Assembly: GCF_964204645.1 (NCBI RefSeq)
Contig: NC_134030.1
Location: 12,648,278-12,712,277, forward strand
DNA length: 64,000 nucleotides
From: Tubulanus polymorphus
Taxonomy: Eukaryota; Nemertea; Palaeonemertea; Tubulaniformes; Tubulanidae
Direction: 5' to 3'
Position 1 is the first letter of the stretch. Each line of letters begins with the position of its first letter. The notes under the pieces are model-generated. The model made no database searches, had not been told where the DNA came from, and saw nothing but the letters and a program-made list of their open reading frames with translations. This document shows positions 1-13,700 of the stretch, piece after piece. Made by a program: the position numbers and the translations under genes.

Positions 1-840
1 ATTTTCACTAAAATCGCTACTCCTCCATCGATTTTCAGCGGATTTCAATCAAACTTGGTATGAATGATCTATGGGGGAGTGCCTACAAAAGTACAGAGCC
101 ATATTTTTGATTTTGCATAAATTATGCAAATTAGGGCTATTTTTAGATTTTCACTTAAATCGCTACTTCTACTTCAGTTTTCAGTAGATATCAACCAAAC
201 TTGGTACGAATGATGTATGGGGGAGTGCCTACAAAAGTATAGAGCCATACTTTTGATTTTGCATAAATTATGCAAATTAGGGCTATTTTTAGATTTTCAC
301 TTAAATTGCTACTTCTACTCCAGTTTTCAGTAGATTTCAACCAAACTTCATATGAATGATCTATTGGGGAGTGCCTACAAAAGTATAGAGCCATATTTTT
401 GATTTTGCATAAATTATGCAAATTAGGCCTTTTTTAGATTTTCCTTTCAATCGCTACTCCTCCAATTTTCAGCGGATTTCAAACTTAGTATGAATGTTTT
501 TATAGGGGATTGTCTAAACCAGTATAGAGCCATATTCTAGATTATGCATAAATTTTGCAAATTAGGGATAATTTTTTTAGATTTTCACTTAAATCGCTAC
601 ACCTTCTTCAGTTTTTATCAAATTTGAATTAAACTTTTTATGAATGATCTATGGGATGATGCCTACATAAGTATAGAGGATGTTTTGCAAATTAGTTCTA
701 TTTATAGATTTATCTTGTTAAATGACTGCTTCTTCGGTTTTCAAACCGAACTTGGTATAAATGAACAATGGATGGGAGAGCCATATACTATAGCCTACTT
801 CATTTGCAATAGTTTTTCAATTTCTAAAACTTTTGTGCTA
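1..840. repeat. Tandem satellite array, about 146-bp unit
   Basis: Five to six head-to-tail, imperfect copies of a unit containing a GGTATGAATGATCTATGGG-like block, a TATAGAGCCATA block and a GCATAAATTATGCAAATTAGG block. The last block starts its GCAAATTAG at 126, 272, 419, 557 and 687, giving periods of 146, 147, 138 and 130. The array runs off the left edge and decays after about 600. Short open frames across it are chance products of the AT-rich unit. No CRISPR-like spacer structure is present because unit and spacer are not distinguishable. Confidence 0.85.
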
Positions 841-935
841 TAATATCGGTATAATTAAATTCAAATGCCTTTTATCGTAAGTAAGGATACAAGATGGACT
901 GCAAGTTGGACCGTTCAGCATTGCCATTATTTGAA

Positions 936-1667
936 GTAAGTTTCTGAAGTTGTCCTGAGAGCGTATTAAGCCTACACTAGTTCTAACCATATAAGTAATC
1001 ATTTATTGCATTTCGTGTTGACTTTTGTTTGTGATTCTGGCAAATTTTCTTAGAAAAAAGCATTGAGATTGCACTAGGGCCTATTACGTGCAGAACATCT
1101 AGAGTCAATTTATATAAAAGATGAACATGGACATTATAAAATCAAAATTTTATTTGATAACTAATTTCTTTATTGTGATGTAATTAACATATTATATGTG
1201 ATGAGTTTACTAGTAGTTCCACATAAAATGTTACGGTTTATTTAACAGTTTGTCAGTTTAGAGTATGTTAGTATGATTATTGGTATTGTGGCCCTTCTCC
1301 AAGTGGCTATAATGTCCCTGAACATCTAGTTTCAAATAGATACTGATGTGATAGTCTATGCTCCAAGCCACAACAAAGACAGCGGAGCTATATAAGCCGA
1401 CAGGCTTCTTGTTAACATCATTACCAAATCAAAACCTGCACATCCTATCATAAATAGAAATTCTAAGAATTTATTTCAAAGAATAATAAATTACGTCTTA
1501 ATATTGGGATTCGAACTCGTAGCATCCATTCAGGTGCCTTTCCCAAAGCGGGTATCCCGCGGGGAAAACCCATTACTATTTATATCGAGAATCGCCTTTT
1601 TGACAGCGAGTTCGGTGAATGAAACAGAAACAATTACACAGAAACCCATCATGGAAAGTTTCTTTCT
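936..1667. other. No gene recognised
   Basis: AT-rich sequence without a convincing exon. It contains the motif CAGCGGAGCTATATAAGCC at about 1379, which matches the unoccupied target of the MITE at 2181-2914. Confidence 0.5.
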
Positions 1668-2165
1668 GGTCTTTATTCGTCCCCCAGGGGGCACCCCTGG
1701 GGGTGGAGTTTCTATTTATTCAAATCACTTTTAGTCCTACAGTTTTTTGTCAGATCAATTCCAAATTTAGTATGAATGTTCTATGGACCAAGGCCTATAA
1801 AGTAATTTAGCCCTTTTTTGATTCGTCCCCTAGGGGGCGCCCCTGGGGGTGGAGTTTCTATTTATTCAAATCGCTACTAGTACTACAGTATTAATGCGAT
1901 CAATTCCAAATTTTGTATGAATGTTCTATGGACCAAGGCCTATAAAGTTACAGAGCCATTTTTTTGATTCGTCCTCCAGGGGACGCCCCTGGAGATGGAG
2001 TTTCTATTTCTTCAAATTGCTATTAGTCCTACAGTTTTAATCAAATCAAGTCCAAATTTGGTATGAATGTTCTATAGACCAATACCTACAAAGCACAGAG
2101 CCTTTTTGGATTTGGCCACAAGGGGGCACCCCTAGGTATGCAGCTTCTATTTCTTCAAATCACAC
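1668..2165. repeat. Second 146-bp tandem array, GC-rich variant
   Basis: Three to four units with a GGGGGCGCCCCTGGGGGTGG-type palindromic GC block followed by TTTCTATTTATTCAAATC and GTATGAATGTTCTATGGACC. The GTGGAGTTT block recurs at 1703, 1849 and about 1995, again a period of 146. The TATGAATG..CTATGG..GCCTA..AAAGT..AGAGCC core is shared with the array at 1-840, so the two are diverged branches of one satellite family. Confidence 0.8.
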
Positions 2166-2180
2166 AGCGGAGCTATATAA

Positions 2181-2914
2181 CAGAGATGAGAATTCCCCGC
2201 GGATCCACGGTTTCCCGCGGATTTCAGTATTGAAAAATATCAATTTTCCAAATAGTCCAAAAATGATGTAAAAGTATGGGGGGGGTGATGATCTCACTCA
2301 ATTGGTCCGGCGCGATCGGTAATCAGGTGAACCGTAAAAGCGTTCAGTGCCTGTTTTACTTATCGTCACGTAAAAGTATCGCATTTCAATGCATATTCAT
2401 TGCAACACAGTGATTTTGTATGTACATTTGTACTACGATGAGTTTGTATGTATTTTATCGATCGGTTGCAGACACGCACGCACAGCAACAGTAGTAACGT
2501 ATATAGGTCTACTTACTGTTGCTGCGTGTGTGTGGCGAACGCTTTCGGATATTATACACTACTTGGTGATGATTTTTAGTGAGCATTCATCGGCGCATTT
2601 TTACTGCAATAATTCAGGGCTCGACCCGTAATGCATGAGATGCTGAATGTCATCAAATGAGGATGTACCACATTGGAACTAGCCATTACCTTCCAAAATA
2701 TAATAGTCGTTCATGGGTTCGAGATCGCTCTAAGTGCTCGGAAAACGTATTTAATTTCTAAAATTTTCTTGGGGGAGGGCCCCCAAACCCCCCCCCGAAA
2801 TAGCTTCGCGCCTTAGGCGCTCGCTAGTGCTGACGGCTACGCCGTCAGCTGGTTCGCGTATGTCACTCAAGAAAAATAACCCGCGGATTTTACAGGTCGG
2901 CGTTCTCATCCCTG
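2181..2914. mobile_element. Non-autonomous DNA transposon (MITE), hAT-like ends
   Basis: The left end CAGAGATGAGAA and right end TTCTCATCCCTG form a 12-bp terminal inverted repeat with one mismatch, followed inside on both sides by CCGCGGAT-type sequence. The element is flanked by the direct repeat ATATAA (2175-2180 and 2915-2920). The sequence at about 1379-1405 has the same flanks joined with a single ATATAA, an empty site. No transposase is encoded. Ends starting CAGRG with a 5-8 bp duplication suggest the hAT superfamily (inference). Confidence 0.8.
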
Positions 2915-3381
2915 ATATAAGCCGATAGGCTCCTTGTTTAAATTTCTATTTAATTTTTCACTGGCAATGGGCACAAGAAAAAATAGAGAATCTCTTCACC
3001 ATTGCCAGTGACGAGTTATCTTGTCACTGGCTGACTGGTTGACTGAAATCGATTGTCACCAGTGGTTTTTGCCGACTGGTGGCTATTGTTGTTCACCAAA
3101 ATAAGTGCTTTTTTCAGTGCACGAATGCAAATCACGCTTTAAAGTTTCATTGGAAATTTTGAATTTTCATTCGATCTATTGTTGATTCAATCTATTGTCT
3201 CAAAGATTGTTATGTGTCTCCCTTGGACCCATCATCATAAGAAATATCAGATAGCTTAGAAATAAGATGGCATCATCATGTGGCCTTATATGTGCCAAAA
3301 ATTCATTCTTGTCCTGAATTGTTTTATAGGCCTGAAGCTTCTTTATGGTTTGTATATACATTAAAATTTTATATTTTCCAG

Positions 3382-4726
3382 TATGAACCATTCGAAAAGC
3401 CTCACAGAAAGTTTCTTGTCATTTGCTGATAGCACTACTATATCCAGTTCGTATAGATCATTGACTGACACAACATCAGATTTTTTTACATTGGATGAGT
3501 CGAAGGGTTGCACTTCAGAAACAGATAGATTGCAGACTTATGGGGTGCCAAAGAATCAACATTTTTATCAACTCACATATCCATCATCTGGTGCTTCAGA
3601 TAAATCTTTTTCAAAAGCTGAAGACACTTTCTTAAGGCATGAAGAAGAGAATGTAAAGTTGATGGACAATCAAGAACATTTAACATCTGAGGAAAGTGAC
3701 ATAACTGTTTTAAGTGGTCAGGATAGTGCCACTATGGTTCAGAAGTTAACATTGGAAGGTGTGCCAAACATCGACAAAACAATCCATTCGTCTGTCAACA
3801 GTGATTGTAATTTGCCACGCGTATCTAGAGGTGGAAGTTCAGATGACAGGAAAAAAGTTTTGGATGATTGTTCATATGGTATGCAATTGGATTCATTGAC
3901 AAGTGGTAGAACTGCAAGTGACAAAACAAGTCCTATGGGTTCATTGACAAATCGAACTTTGAATAGCATGGTGGAAAGCATTTATGAAAGTAGTATATCT
4001 CGCAAGCATTCATCAGAATCCTCAGTCTTTGATAAAGTAATCGAGAATCAGGAATCCGATATTTTCATTGTTAAACGAGTAAAAGATAAGAACATTGCTG
4101 GTTACACTGCCGGTAATAAGCGATCGGCTTGGTATAACGAAGACACTGTCCCTTTATCAACAGATCATGATGATGCCTATCCTAGCCATAAAAATCCTTT
4201 CAGTGATGACAGTGAAACTCTCTTAGATACAAATGAATATTCTTCGAACCCATTTATTACAAATGATAAAAATCCATTTGTGGAAACCACTGATGATAGT
4301 GATCAGACATGTTTACAAAAGTGTGAAAACGTTTGCAAGGATGTCACCCAGGAATCTAGAATGTATGATGACAATGGATTGACGATTCAGAATAATCCTT
4401 TTTTAGATGAAGTTACCGATGAAACTGATTGCACGTCATCAGGACAATTAATTGTGACAAATTCTCTGAAATCAGATTCATCAGTGGCATCAGCTGCATT
4501 TGCTGAGGGCGAGAATCCTTTCAGAAGTGAAGTATTAGTAAATATGGGTGACTGCTGTTCCATACAGCGTTTAACTGGTGTACAAGTAGAAACGCCACAA
4601 AATACTGATACAAATGTTGTACGATATAATTTTGAGGATTATGGTCAGGTCGATCATCGTATCATGCTGTGGCTGACAATGAAAGTTTTCAATGAAGAAA
4701 ATGAGGAATGCCAAGCTCTCTTGCGG
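3382..4726 (+). CDS. STK11IP: STK11IP/nischarin-like exon a (large, NPF-rich)
   Basis: The acceptor TTTTCCAG ends at 3381 and the donor GTAAGT starts at 4727. The reading frame is open for 448 codons from the ATG at 3383, but the exon starts one base earlier, so this ATG is probably an internal Met. The exon holds five Asn-Pro-Phe motifs at residues about 271, 289, 297, 338 and 378 in an acidic context, then the start of the conserved C-terminal domain (VDHRIMLWLTMKVFNEEN). NPF motifs bind EH domains of endocytic proteins (family knowledge). Confidence 0.85.
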
Positions 4727-7700
4727 GTAAGTAACTCGAGTACAAATTGACCATCATTGTTCTTATGCCATCTTTGTGATGACGATTCTTCCCTAGTTTT
4801 ATGCTAATAAGATTAAACTCATCAATTTTAAGTGTGGTATTGTCCAATATATGAACCCAGATGAATTTCAAGGATTACTTATTGTCTCAAATAAAAAACT
4901 CTACATTGTTCGCATAGTTGGAGAAGAAAGGTATGTATGAACCAAATAACTTTTTTCATAGCCTATTTGGGGCTAGGCCCGAGTAGGCTATTGTGTTCAC
5001 TTTTGATCTGTTCGTCTATAGACAGAATCCAGTTTTGTGGAGAAATTTGATGTATGGTCTTGGTTTTTGGTTTCAGGGCTTGCAATCATCCGCCATTATT
5101 TGTCCAAAAAGTCACTTTGTGTAATTCGTGCAAATCCACTGAGATTAAACTTGAAAATATCCACAAAAGTCACTTTGTGTAATTCGTGCAAATCCACTGA
5201 GATTAAACTTGAAAATATCCACAAATCCCAAATTGGTTATTTTGTCTTCCAACAGGTTAGCCATCTCCTACCTGAAATTTTCAATCATTCCTTCAACTTC
5301 AGAAATACAGTCTACCTCGGATGTAACGTAGCAGTCGGGACCAGTTAATCTGTACGTTATAACCGAATACAGTATATGTACATACCGTAGAAACTGTTAT
5401 ATCCGTATGTCATTTAAAACCGAGGGATGTCCATGCATGCCTATTGTGTGCATAAAACGACTTCAATGTGTTGAATAATCAGAGAAGAAATAATTATTAT
5501 TTGCCTCCAAATATTTAAGAATATCATACTTCTCCTTAAAACTAATCACCTTTGTTTTGGAAGCCATCATGCTGCTTTAAAACACGCGTTTTCAGACTAC
5601 TGTTAGCGTATTGTGTAGGACTATGATATGCCTATATGTAAGTGTTGCCATGGAAACTATCGATAATTCGGACATGACACGTGTGCGTACAGTAGTAAGG
5701 TTATTGCACTGTTTTTAGACTTTCTTTTTTTATCTGTGATATTTTTTTCTATTTCTAATAGGCTGAGCCTATTACGATACGAATGGAGCAAATTTAAATG
5801 ACATGGTTTCAGGAGCTAAGGCCCGACTGTGCAACTGAACATTCATACAAATCATTTGTTAAAGCATTATCCATTCTCCAAATCATAGCAAGCTGAATAT
5901 TGAAAAACGGGTCTCGTTAGAATTTTATATGAGCTTTTTTGAGATAATCTGAAGGCAAAAATATCGGTTTTAAAAAGCCAATCAGAAAGCAAAGACTCCT
6001 CTATGATTGGCTTAGCCGCAGAGTTCAGCAGGTGTTCATGTGAACACGCGGTTTAAAATTGTATTTTAACCCTTTCAATACCACATAGTGTCTCCGCTGC
6101 TGTACCGGAAGGAATTTAGGGGTTTATAGGTTTATAATGGTATATAATTGAGGCTTCATAGAATAGTTACTAAGGTATCTGACACAGAAAAATTATATAG
6201 CATGTTGTTGATAACTTTTGGGCCAACAAAATAGACATAGATAATTTGGATATAAGTGAACTTGAGGTCAAGGTCACATACTCCAAGATGGCCACCATGA
6301 AAAAAATTCACGAAAAAGTTTCAGATTATCTGCTCTGTCTCCTAGGAAAATGCACTGATCTATTCAATTTCAACTGAAATTATATGCCATATATCCTTAC
6401 TTTATGTAGTAAAAAATTCAAAGCATTAGAACAACTAAAAAATTTATTTTTCCACTCATTTACGCACTTTTCCATTATATGTCGGAATGCCGGATGTAAG
6501 GGGTTTCATTGGGGTATAATTCAGGCCTCAGAAAATTGTTACCTATGTATATGACACTGATATATTGTATACCATGGTGTTGATAACCTTTGGGCTTACA
6601 AATAAGACAAATAATTTGGATATATGTGACCTTGAGGATGGACAGTTTCTGGTTATTCGTTATTGTTATTGGTTGCCATGACAACCGGATCAACAGGGTC
6701 TAAAAGTATTGTCACCGATTTCATTTTCATCATCAAAATCATTGCCGGCACAAAACCTATTTTCTGACTAAGTCTCATCATCTGAACTGCACTGTCATAT
6801 TCGTTGTCACTCACAATTTGTTCGCTACTAAATTCCAAGGCATCAGCATCACTGTCAGCGTCATATACGAGTTGCTGAACCGTTTCATCCAGCCAAATTG
6901 TTTTTAGCATTTGAACCTCTGGCATTTTTACTTCTGGCATTATTACCTATGGCATTTTTACCTCTGGCATTATTACCGCGTACCTTTCATCTAGTCTGCG
7001 CGGTTGCGCCACCTCGCGGGATTTACGCGAAGCAGCAAACACAAACATGGCCACTCTCTCAATTTTAATGATAGAAATCGTATGTGCATTTCAATTATTT
7101 CGGCTGTTAGGGCTTTAAGGCACAATATAAGTTGATGATGTGATATGGCGATGTTAATTAATGATAATTCCGCAGTGAAGCTAGTCACGAACGGTGCCGA
7201 TTGAGTGTACAGCTACCAAAAACACTGAAATGTGCGTAGTTGCGTAACTATTTGCAGTGAATTGCAGACGAAACATGAAGTCTTAACGGCCGATTAAAAA
7301 AAATTATACCAATCACAACTGTAAAATAAAAATGAGATAGAACCTAAGTTAAAATTCTGGCCATTTCTAAAATGTTATTACTAATTTTTAGTCAGTGCCG
7401 AATGTTTAGTTTTCCAACAATAATGAGGGGTGGTAGGTTGTCAATTCAAGTCATCATTTATTACACGTTACTTCCGTGTTGTTGAAAATCTCGCGATTCC
7501 TGGACCAAACCCCATTGAACGATGTGATCTGTGTGCTGGCCACAAATGCACACAGATCACACTACACTACCCATTACACACTCCAGTACCCACAGCTTTC
7601 ATATATCCATCCAAATATTTAGAGTGTCTTTCTTCCTTGATGAACTTTTGGGGACCGAAAAGACACAATTTTGGTGGCCGAACTCATCCAATCTTAGACT

Positions 7701-10700
7701 TCAACCACACTGGAAACTAAAATCCTGCAGCAACAGAATGATTAGACAATCTTTATTCTAACCAACATGGAAGTTGCCTGACTGTCTATGACTAAACAAT
7801 GACCACATAGCATTATAATTTCAGATCCCTTGAATATACTCTTGACATAACTTTTGTTGCTCATATATATTACCGATATCATTTAAAACTCTTAATCTGA
7901 GTTTCATGAATAAATTGACACACAAAACAGTATTTCTTACCTGCAGCAACAGAATGAATGAAAAATCTTCATTCTAACCAACACTGCTCCAGCAACGACC
8001 AATGACATTGTTGCTGCTTCTTTATACCCACGGAAAGTGCATGAGGGAGGAAGCACCGTATGGAAACATGACCTGACAAAACAGGCCTGGTTACAATTAT
8101 ATCACCAAAATAAAGTATTGATAATTACCTACAAACTCTTTTCTTATGACAGATTTGCTATAACTGATAAATATTGAGTTGTTAGGTTGGAACATGGTAC
8201 ATCAATTAAGTTGAATTACCATAAAAACAGCAAGCCACTTAATTTTCACCAAAATCTGGCTGCACGGAAAGGTGTAATGAAGATGACTTGTTTTAGACAT
8301 GTATGGTTTATCACAACAAATAAACATTTAATTATTTTTCATAGGGATAATCCAGATAATTGGGCCACTTGTGTAGAGAACCAATTGATAACTGAAGTGC
8401 ACTATGTAGATGTTGGTTATGGACACCAATCCTTCAGATTAGAATTTGGTACTGAGGGTTCCAGCTATACATTTATTATACGGGATCATGGACGTTGTAA
8501 GAAGTTTATCCACGGATTAACAGGTAATTGTTTCTTAATGCATTTAATATGAACAACTTTGCCTACATAATATGTCATAAGGATGTGTGGCTGACAATCG
8601 TGTGACTTTATTTGTGTAAAAATATGTCACTTTACCTTCATGACGTAGTCATGAAGGTTACAAGATGGTAGTGAGTCGATGACGTCATTTTTGTGTCGCC
8701 ACTTAAAACTTGTTGGTGGGAGTTCAGAGGAAGATTTGTGAAACGAATGAATACTTTAATCTTATTAATGCAGAGTGTAGAATTTCGCTTTTTTAAAATA
8801 TTTTCCTAAATTATTAGAAAATTCCAATAATAAGACCGTGGGAAAGTTTTTATTGTTAAATGGGCGAAGCACGGCGGCAGAGTGCACCTCTGATAAGGCG
8901 GAAATAGTTCCATGTGAAGGCAAAGATTTTAAATGATTAGACAGTCGGAGGTGGTTTATCAACTTTTTTCAACTATAGTGCTGCATTTTTCCCAATCAAA
9001 TTGCTAGATTTCGATCATTTCTCATAAGTCAACACTTGTGATTCAAGTGTGATTTTGATGTGTGTAGAGATACATCGTGACTAGCGTATTGAATAGCGGC
9101 GCCATGTTTAAGCTGCACGTCGATCGTTGAATAGTGGAATTATAGGGTGGAATTATCTTGGTTGTATCCATTTGAAGTTTATTAACTCATTCACTCCGGA
9201 ATACCCAAATTCAAAATCGCGTGCAGCAGATGGAATTTCCGCCATTTTGGTTAACAGGGGATTCCCCTCTGGTACTTCCCATGATCAACAGTGTCTATGA
9301 CGCATTGCGTAGGGGATTCCATGGAATTCCCTCACATAATTTATAATAATAATGTTTACTTGCATTCTGATTGGTTAAAATCACGTGCAGTTTGAACGTA
9401 GGCAGTGTTAAAATTTGTGACGTCATGAAAGCCGCTCTCAGCGGCTTTCCGTATGCAGCGGTAAATATCGGCGAGCCGCTGACAGCGTAGTCATTGAGTT
9501 AAAGGTTAGTGTCAACAAATGGTCTATTACAGTCCCTCTAATTTATGTGGAGAGATGCTCTTGACCGGCAAAACCGTGGTGTGTTTCGTGTTATCGTTGG
9601 CCTATGTGACTGACCTTGCTTGAGCGTTCACTGCCGGCGCGCTGCTTCAAAGTTATGAATAAAGTATTATATAACTGATTGTTAATGACATACAACAAAT
9701 AAATCTTTAAAGAGCAAATGCCATCAAAATAGAATATTGTGTAAAATTCATTTTCAAATGTGATGTATCCACAAATATCAAAAAAATAGAATTTTAGTTC
9801 AGCCACTACTGAGAAATTTCAGCACGTGCTCACTGTTATTGTTTATGTTACCAGGTGCGTGTTTCTGACGTCATCTGTGACAAACGCTCGCCGCTTCCAG
9901 TCATTTCACTAGACATTTCATGCGGTATTTCATCGTTTTAGGAGTGATTTGAATAAATAAACTCTTGCCATTGTAAGTGTTGCTACCGTTGTATATGCCA
10001 TGATAATCGTATATAAGTGAGTAGCACTGTAGGTCAGTGAATACGGTGAACAAATGATGTTTATTTTATCGATTATACATAGGCTACGCGTACTAGCACG
10101 CACATGTGCTTGTGTTGATTGTCATAGTTAACATCATAAATAGCGCCACCCGCGGGTTGAATATGAACTATACGCACGGAGTGAAGGATAAATAGATAAC
10201 TATTCCGCTAACTATTACGGCTAATTCGTGCTCCTTTTTTCAATAAGTCACATCTCAGGTCGCTATATGTATACTAAAGTTTCTTGTGGTTAAGAAATCG
10301 TGGAAAGTACAATTTGGATGGCATTTGCCCTTTAAAGAAAGGTACCTAGTGTCTGACATTCTACTGAAAAATTCTGGATTGATTCACGGCATAGGTTTTT
10401 CATAGTGAGCATTTTAGTATATGAATCAATTAAGATGATTGACAGATGCGGGTGTAGGCGCTACTAGAATAATTATGGGAAAGCCATAGAATGGCTTACG
10501 TTTCATTGGACTAGGTGCCGTATACGTGCGAATTTCAAATGCTCATTTTCGTATTATTCACTCTTGAATGTAGTAGTTGCCTGACCTCAGTTACTTGAAG
10601 GGTTGAGTGCATAGAACCACAGGGTTCCAGATCTGCTATGATATGAACTGTTTTATGCACTGCAATCATAACCACTGGTAAGACTTAAAAACGTTCTATT

Positions 10701-13700
10701 GAAACGTTTCTGCAATGTTATTCTGTGAACACTTTTTAACGTTTTACGAACGTTTTTACAAAACATTAATGAAACCTTGTCAAAACCTTGAAAACCTCGT
10801 AGAAACGTTTCAAAAAAGTTATTCCTAAACGTTTTTGAAACGTCCATTCATTCCTTTTATTGTAACATGACAGAAACATGAAAAACATAAAAACCTATCA
10901 GCAACGTTTCCTCCCTAACCTGGATTGTGGATATCCAGTAGACGGAGATAAACGAAGTCATACGTATACAATACTTATACCTTTATTGGATATGATTTTT
11001 GATAATATAATTCAGCAAAATAGATCATCATCAGCAGCGATGGTTGGACGGATAGAGATATTCCTATTGCGTTTATTTTATGGCACAGGTGACAGCCTTT
11101 CTATAAGCATCATCTTCGCAGCCACTTTCATCGTGGTGTAGGCCCCATTAATTCTCTCCTAGCACTCATCTGAAACAAATAAAGCACATTTAGATTCACA
11201 GAAAACCACGAAATTAAAAAAAAATTAAAACGACTTTTGTACATCAAATTTTGGAAGTACATGTATACTTAAATCAACTAATCAATTTGTTTCAAATATC
11301 AGTAAATGGTAAATTAATTCTTTTGTTCTTTCCTTTTAAAGTAAATTGTGATCAAGGGGCGATTCGATTCATATCGATCAGAGATCAGAAGTAAAATCGC
11401 TTGCAGTGAAACTGACATAGGCTGTTTCAAGATGGCAATGTTTGCTGTACACGTGCACATAGAGGCAGCCTCTCTCTAAGCTTCGAAACCCTCAAATGTC
11501 AACTTTTTGAAAGTGTTTTTTCTGAATCTAGGAATACATTTTACATTGATATTTTTCTCAGAAAATTATTCATAATAAGTTATGCATCTGCTTTAACAAG
11601 TATTGAATATGTTTCTGTATCGGAGTAAGGAAACGCTCCTTGAACGTTAGATAAAAATATTTCTTGAATGGTTAGCTGTAGAAGAATTCCTGTTGCCATA
11701 CCATGCAGCTAGTTCTATTCATGTGCATTTAATTTCATTTATTCACACTTTTTTAGAATTGGTTCGTAGTACAACATCATCTCAAAAAAGTAAATTGGAA
11801 GGTATTTCTCGCGAGTATGGAGAAACGGTTGACAATATCATTTCACAGATTATTGCTCCTAACAATGAAGAGACTGAAGTTATAGATGTGGATACTGGCA
11901 AGCTGAAAATCCTGTTCATATCTGGTCATTGGAAGAAAGCTAACACTACTGGTAAGTTTGTGATCATGTACCGTACATGCATAGAGCTCATTATTGAATC
12001 AAGTTTTTGTCTTGTCACACTGCACTGCAGAATGTAAATATCCATGAGATAACTTTCATTGAGTGAAGATGGCTTGCTATTATCGTTATCCATATCCTGT
12101 TGTATTTGACATATAAGAGACGTCTAAAAAAGGCTGTATCATCTTTCATCTTCCAGACCTGCCAACGTCTACGATATCAGTAGTTTTTACGAGAAAGTTG
12201 CCGTCACTACGCTAGTACGGGCAGTAGTAGATAAATACGATTTGTAAGGCCTGAAGACAAAAATACGAAAATGAGATTAATGTTACGCTTAAAGACATTT
12301 CTTTTCTTTATTTTACGATTTCAACTAAATACCTACGATAATTTTACCATTGTGGGTAAAATTACAAAAAAAACTGAACTTTACTACTATTAATACCTGC
12401 CATGCCCACTGAAACGTTATATTGATTAGTGCACGCAATGTCTATCGATGAATGACCTATATATATTAAACATGTGCCAGCTCGGTGTTCGGGAGTCTCT
12501 CAGTAGGTGCACACATTTCATATACACTTGTTCTACTTTGCTCGGCAGAAATTAATTGACAGATGATTGACTTGAGATTGGTAGACGATTCTGAACCGTA
12601 AAAGCGTTCATGATAGTAAAGTCTGCCGTTGCCATTAGTCCATCAAACTTTAAATCATGATTTCACAGGGCATCACCCAAAGAAATTAACTATATTTGAT
12701 TGATTTAATTTCCTGATTGATTTAGATTATCTACTGCTAATTATTTATTATTTAGTTGATCTTGGAGTTAATACGTATTTTGATGAAACAGGTCCCGACA
12801 TTAAAAATACAACATGTATGAAATAAAAATTGTATTGATTTCTCTACTATTGGTGCATGGCTGATTTGGTCCCTGGGAAAAACCCATTAATATAATAGGA
12901 ATTCACGTAGTCACGTAGTCAATACCTCGCGAGCTGTCTTCTCGCACGCACGTGTCTTGATATATATATATTATATGATAGATTTTGTGCAGCAACTGAT
13001 AATGCCCAACAGGCAACAGTCGTGTCAGAAATTTAAGGATTTCTATTCAAATTTGTTTCCATGTTTAACAGCATCTAGAAAAAGTGACACATTTCCTGGT
13101 TCATTTTTCATCATGATCTGATGCCAAATTATGTCTGTACACACAGCTAGCTAAAAAAGCTACTTCACTGTTGAGGGAACTACAATTTATTTGAGTTTTT
13201 TATTCAAAAACTACTCTACTGGTGAGGAAACTACTATTTTTCATAATCTTCGAAAAACTACTATTTTAGGATGTTGACGCAACTTGGTATGTAGATACTA
13301 CGGGCCAAGGGCTAAAAAGTTATAGAGCCGTTTTCTGAATTTGAACTCTTGAGAGTGCTGTGTAGGTGGTCCTTGTAAAATCTAATCATTGCTTGTTAAA
13401 GGTTGGTGTCAACAAATGGTCCATTACAGTCCCTCTAATTTATGTGGAGAGAAGCTCTTAACCGGGAAGACTGTGGTCTGTTTCGTTTTATCGTTGGCCT
13501 ACGTGACTGACCTTGCTTGAGCGTTTGCTGCCGGCGCGCCACTTCAAAGTTATGAATAAAGTATTATATAACTGATTGTTAATGACATGCAACAAATAAA
13601 CCTTTAAAGAAAGGTACCTAGTGTCTGACATTCTACTGAAAAATTTTGGATTGATTAACGGCATAGTTTTTTTATAGTGAGCATTTTAGTATATGAATCA

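Larger units (their letters stand above)
9101..10440. repeat. Dispersed repeat family R1, copy 1, with two nested insertions
   Basis: This stretch matches the one at 13399-13720 (direct) and the one at 54090-54335 (inverted): shared blocks include CTCTAATTTATGTGGAGAGA, GACTGACCTTGCTTGAGCG and GTGAGCATTTTAGTATATGA. Relative to those copies it is interrupted at 9186-9498 and at 9711-10331. It lies in the intron between exons c and d of the STK11IP-like gene. Confidence 0.75.

Noticed and set aside
894-935. A possible 14-codon exon (MDCKLDRSALPLFE) with a GTAAGT donor upstream of the STK11IP-like gene
   Set aside because: The acceptor side has no good pyrimidine tract and no family match can be made from 14 residues.
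5037-5348. A 103-codon frame with an internal repeat in the STK11IP-like intron
   Set aside because: It results from the 58-bp tandem duplication in MITE-like DNA, and the conserved protein runs directly from the exon ending 4930 to the one starting 8345.
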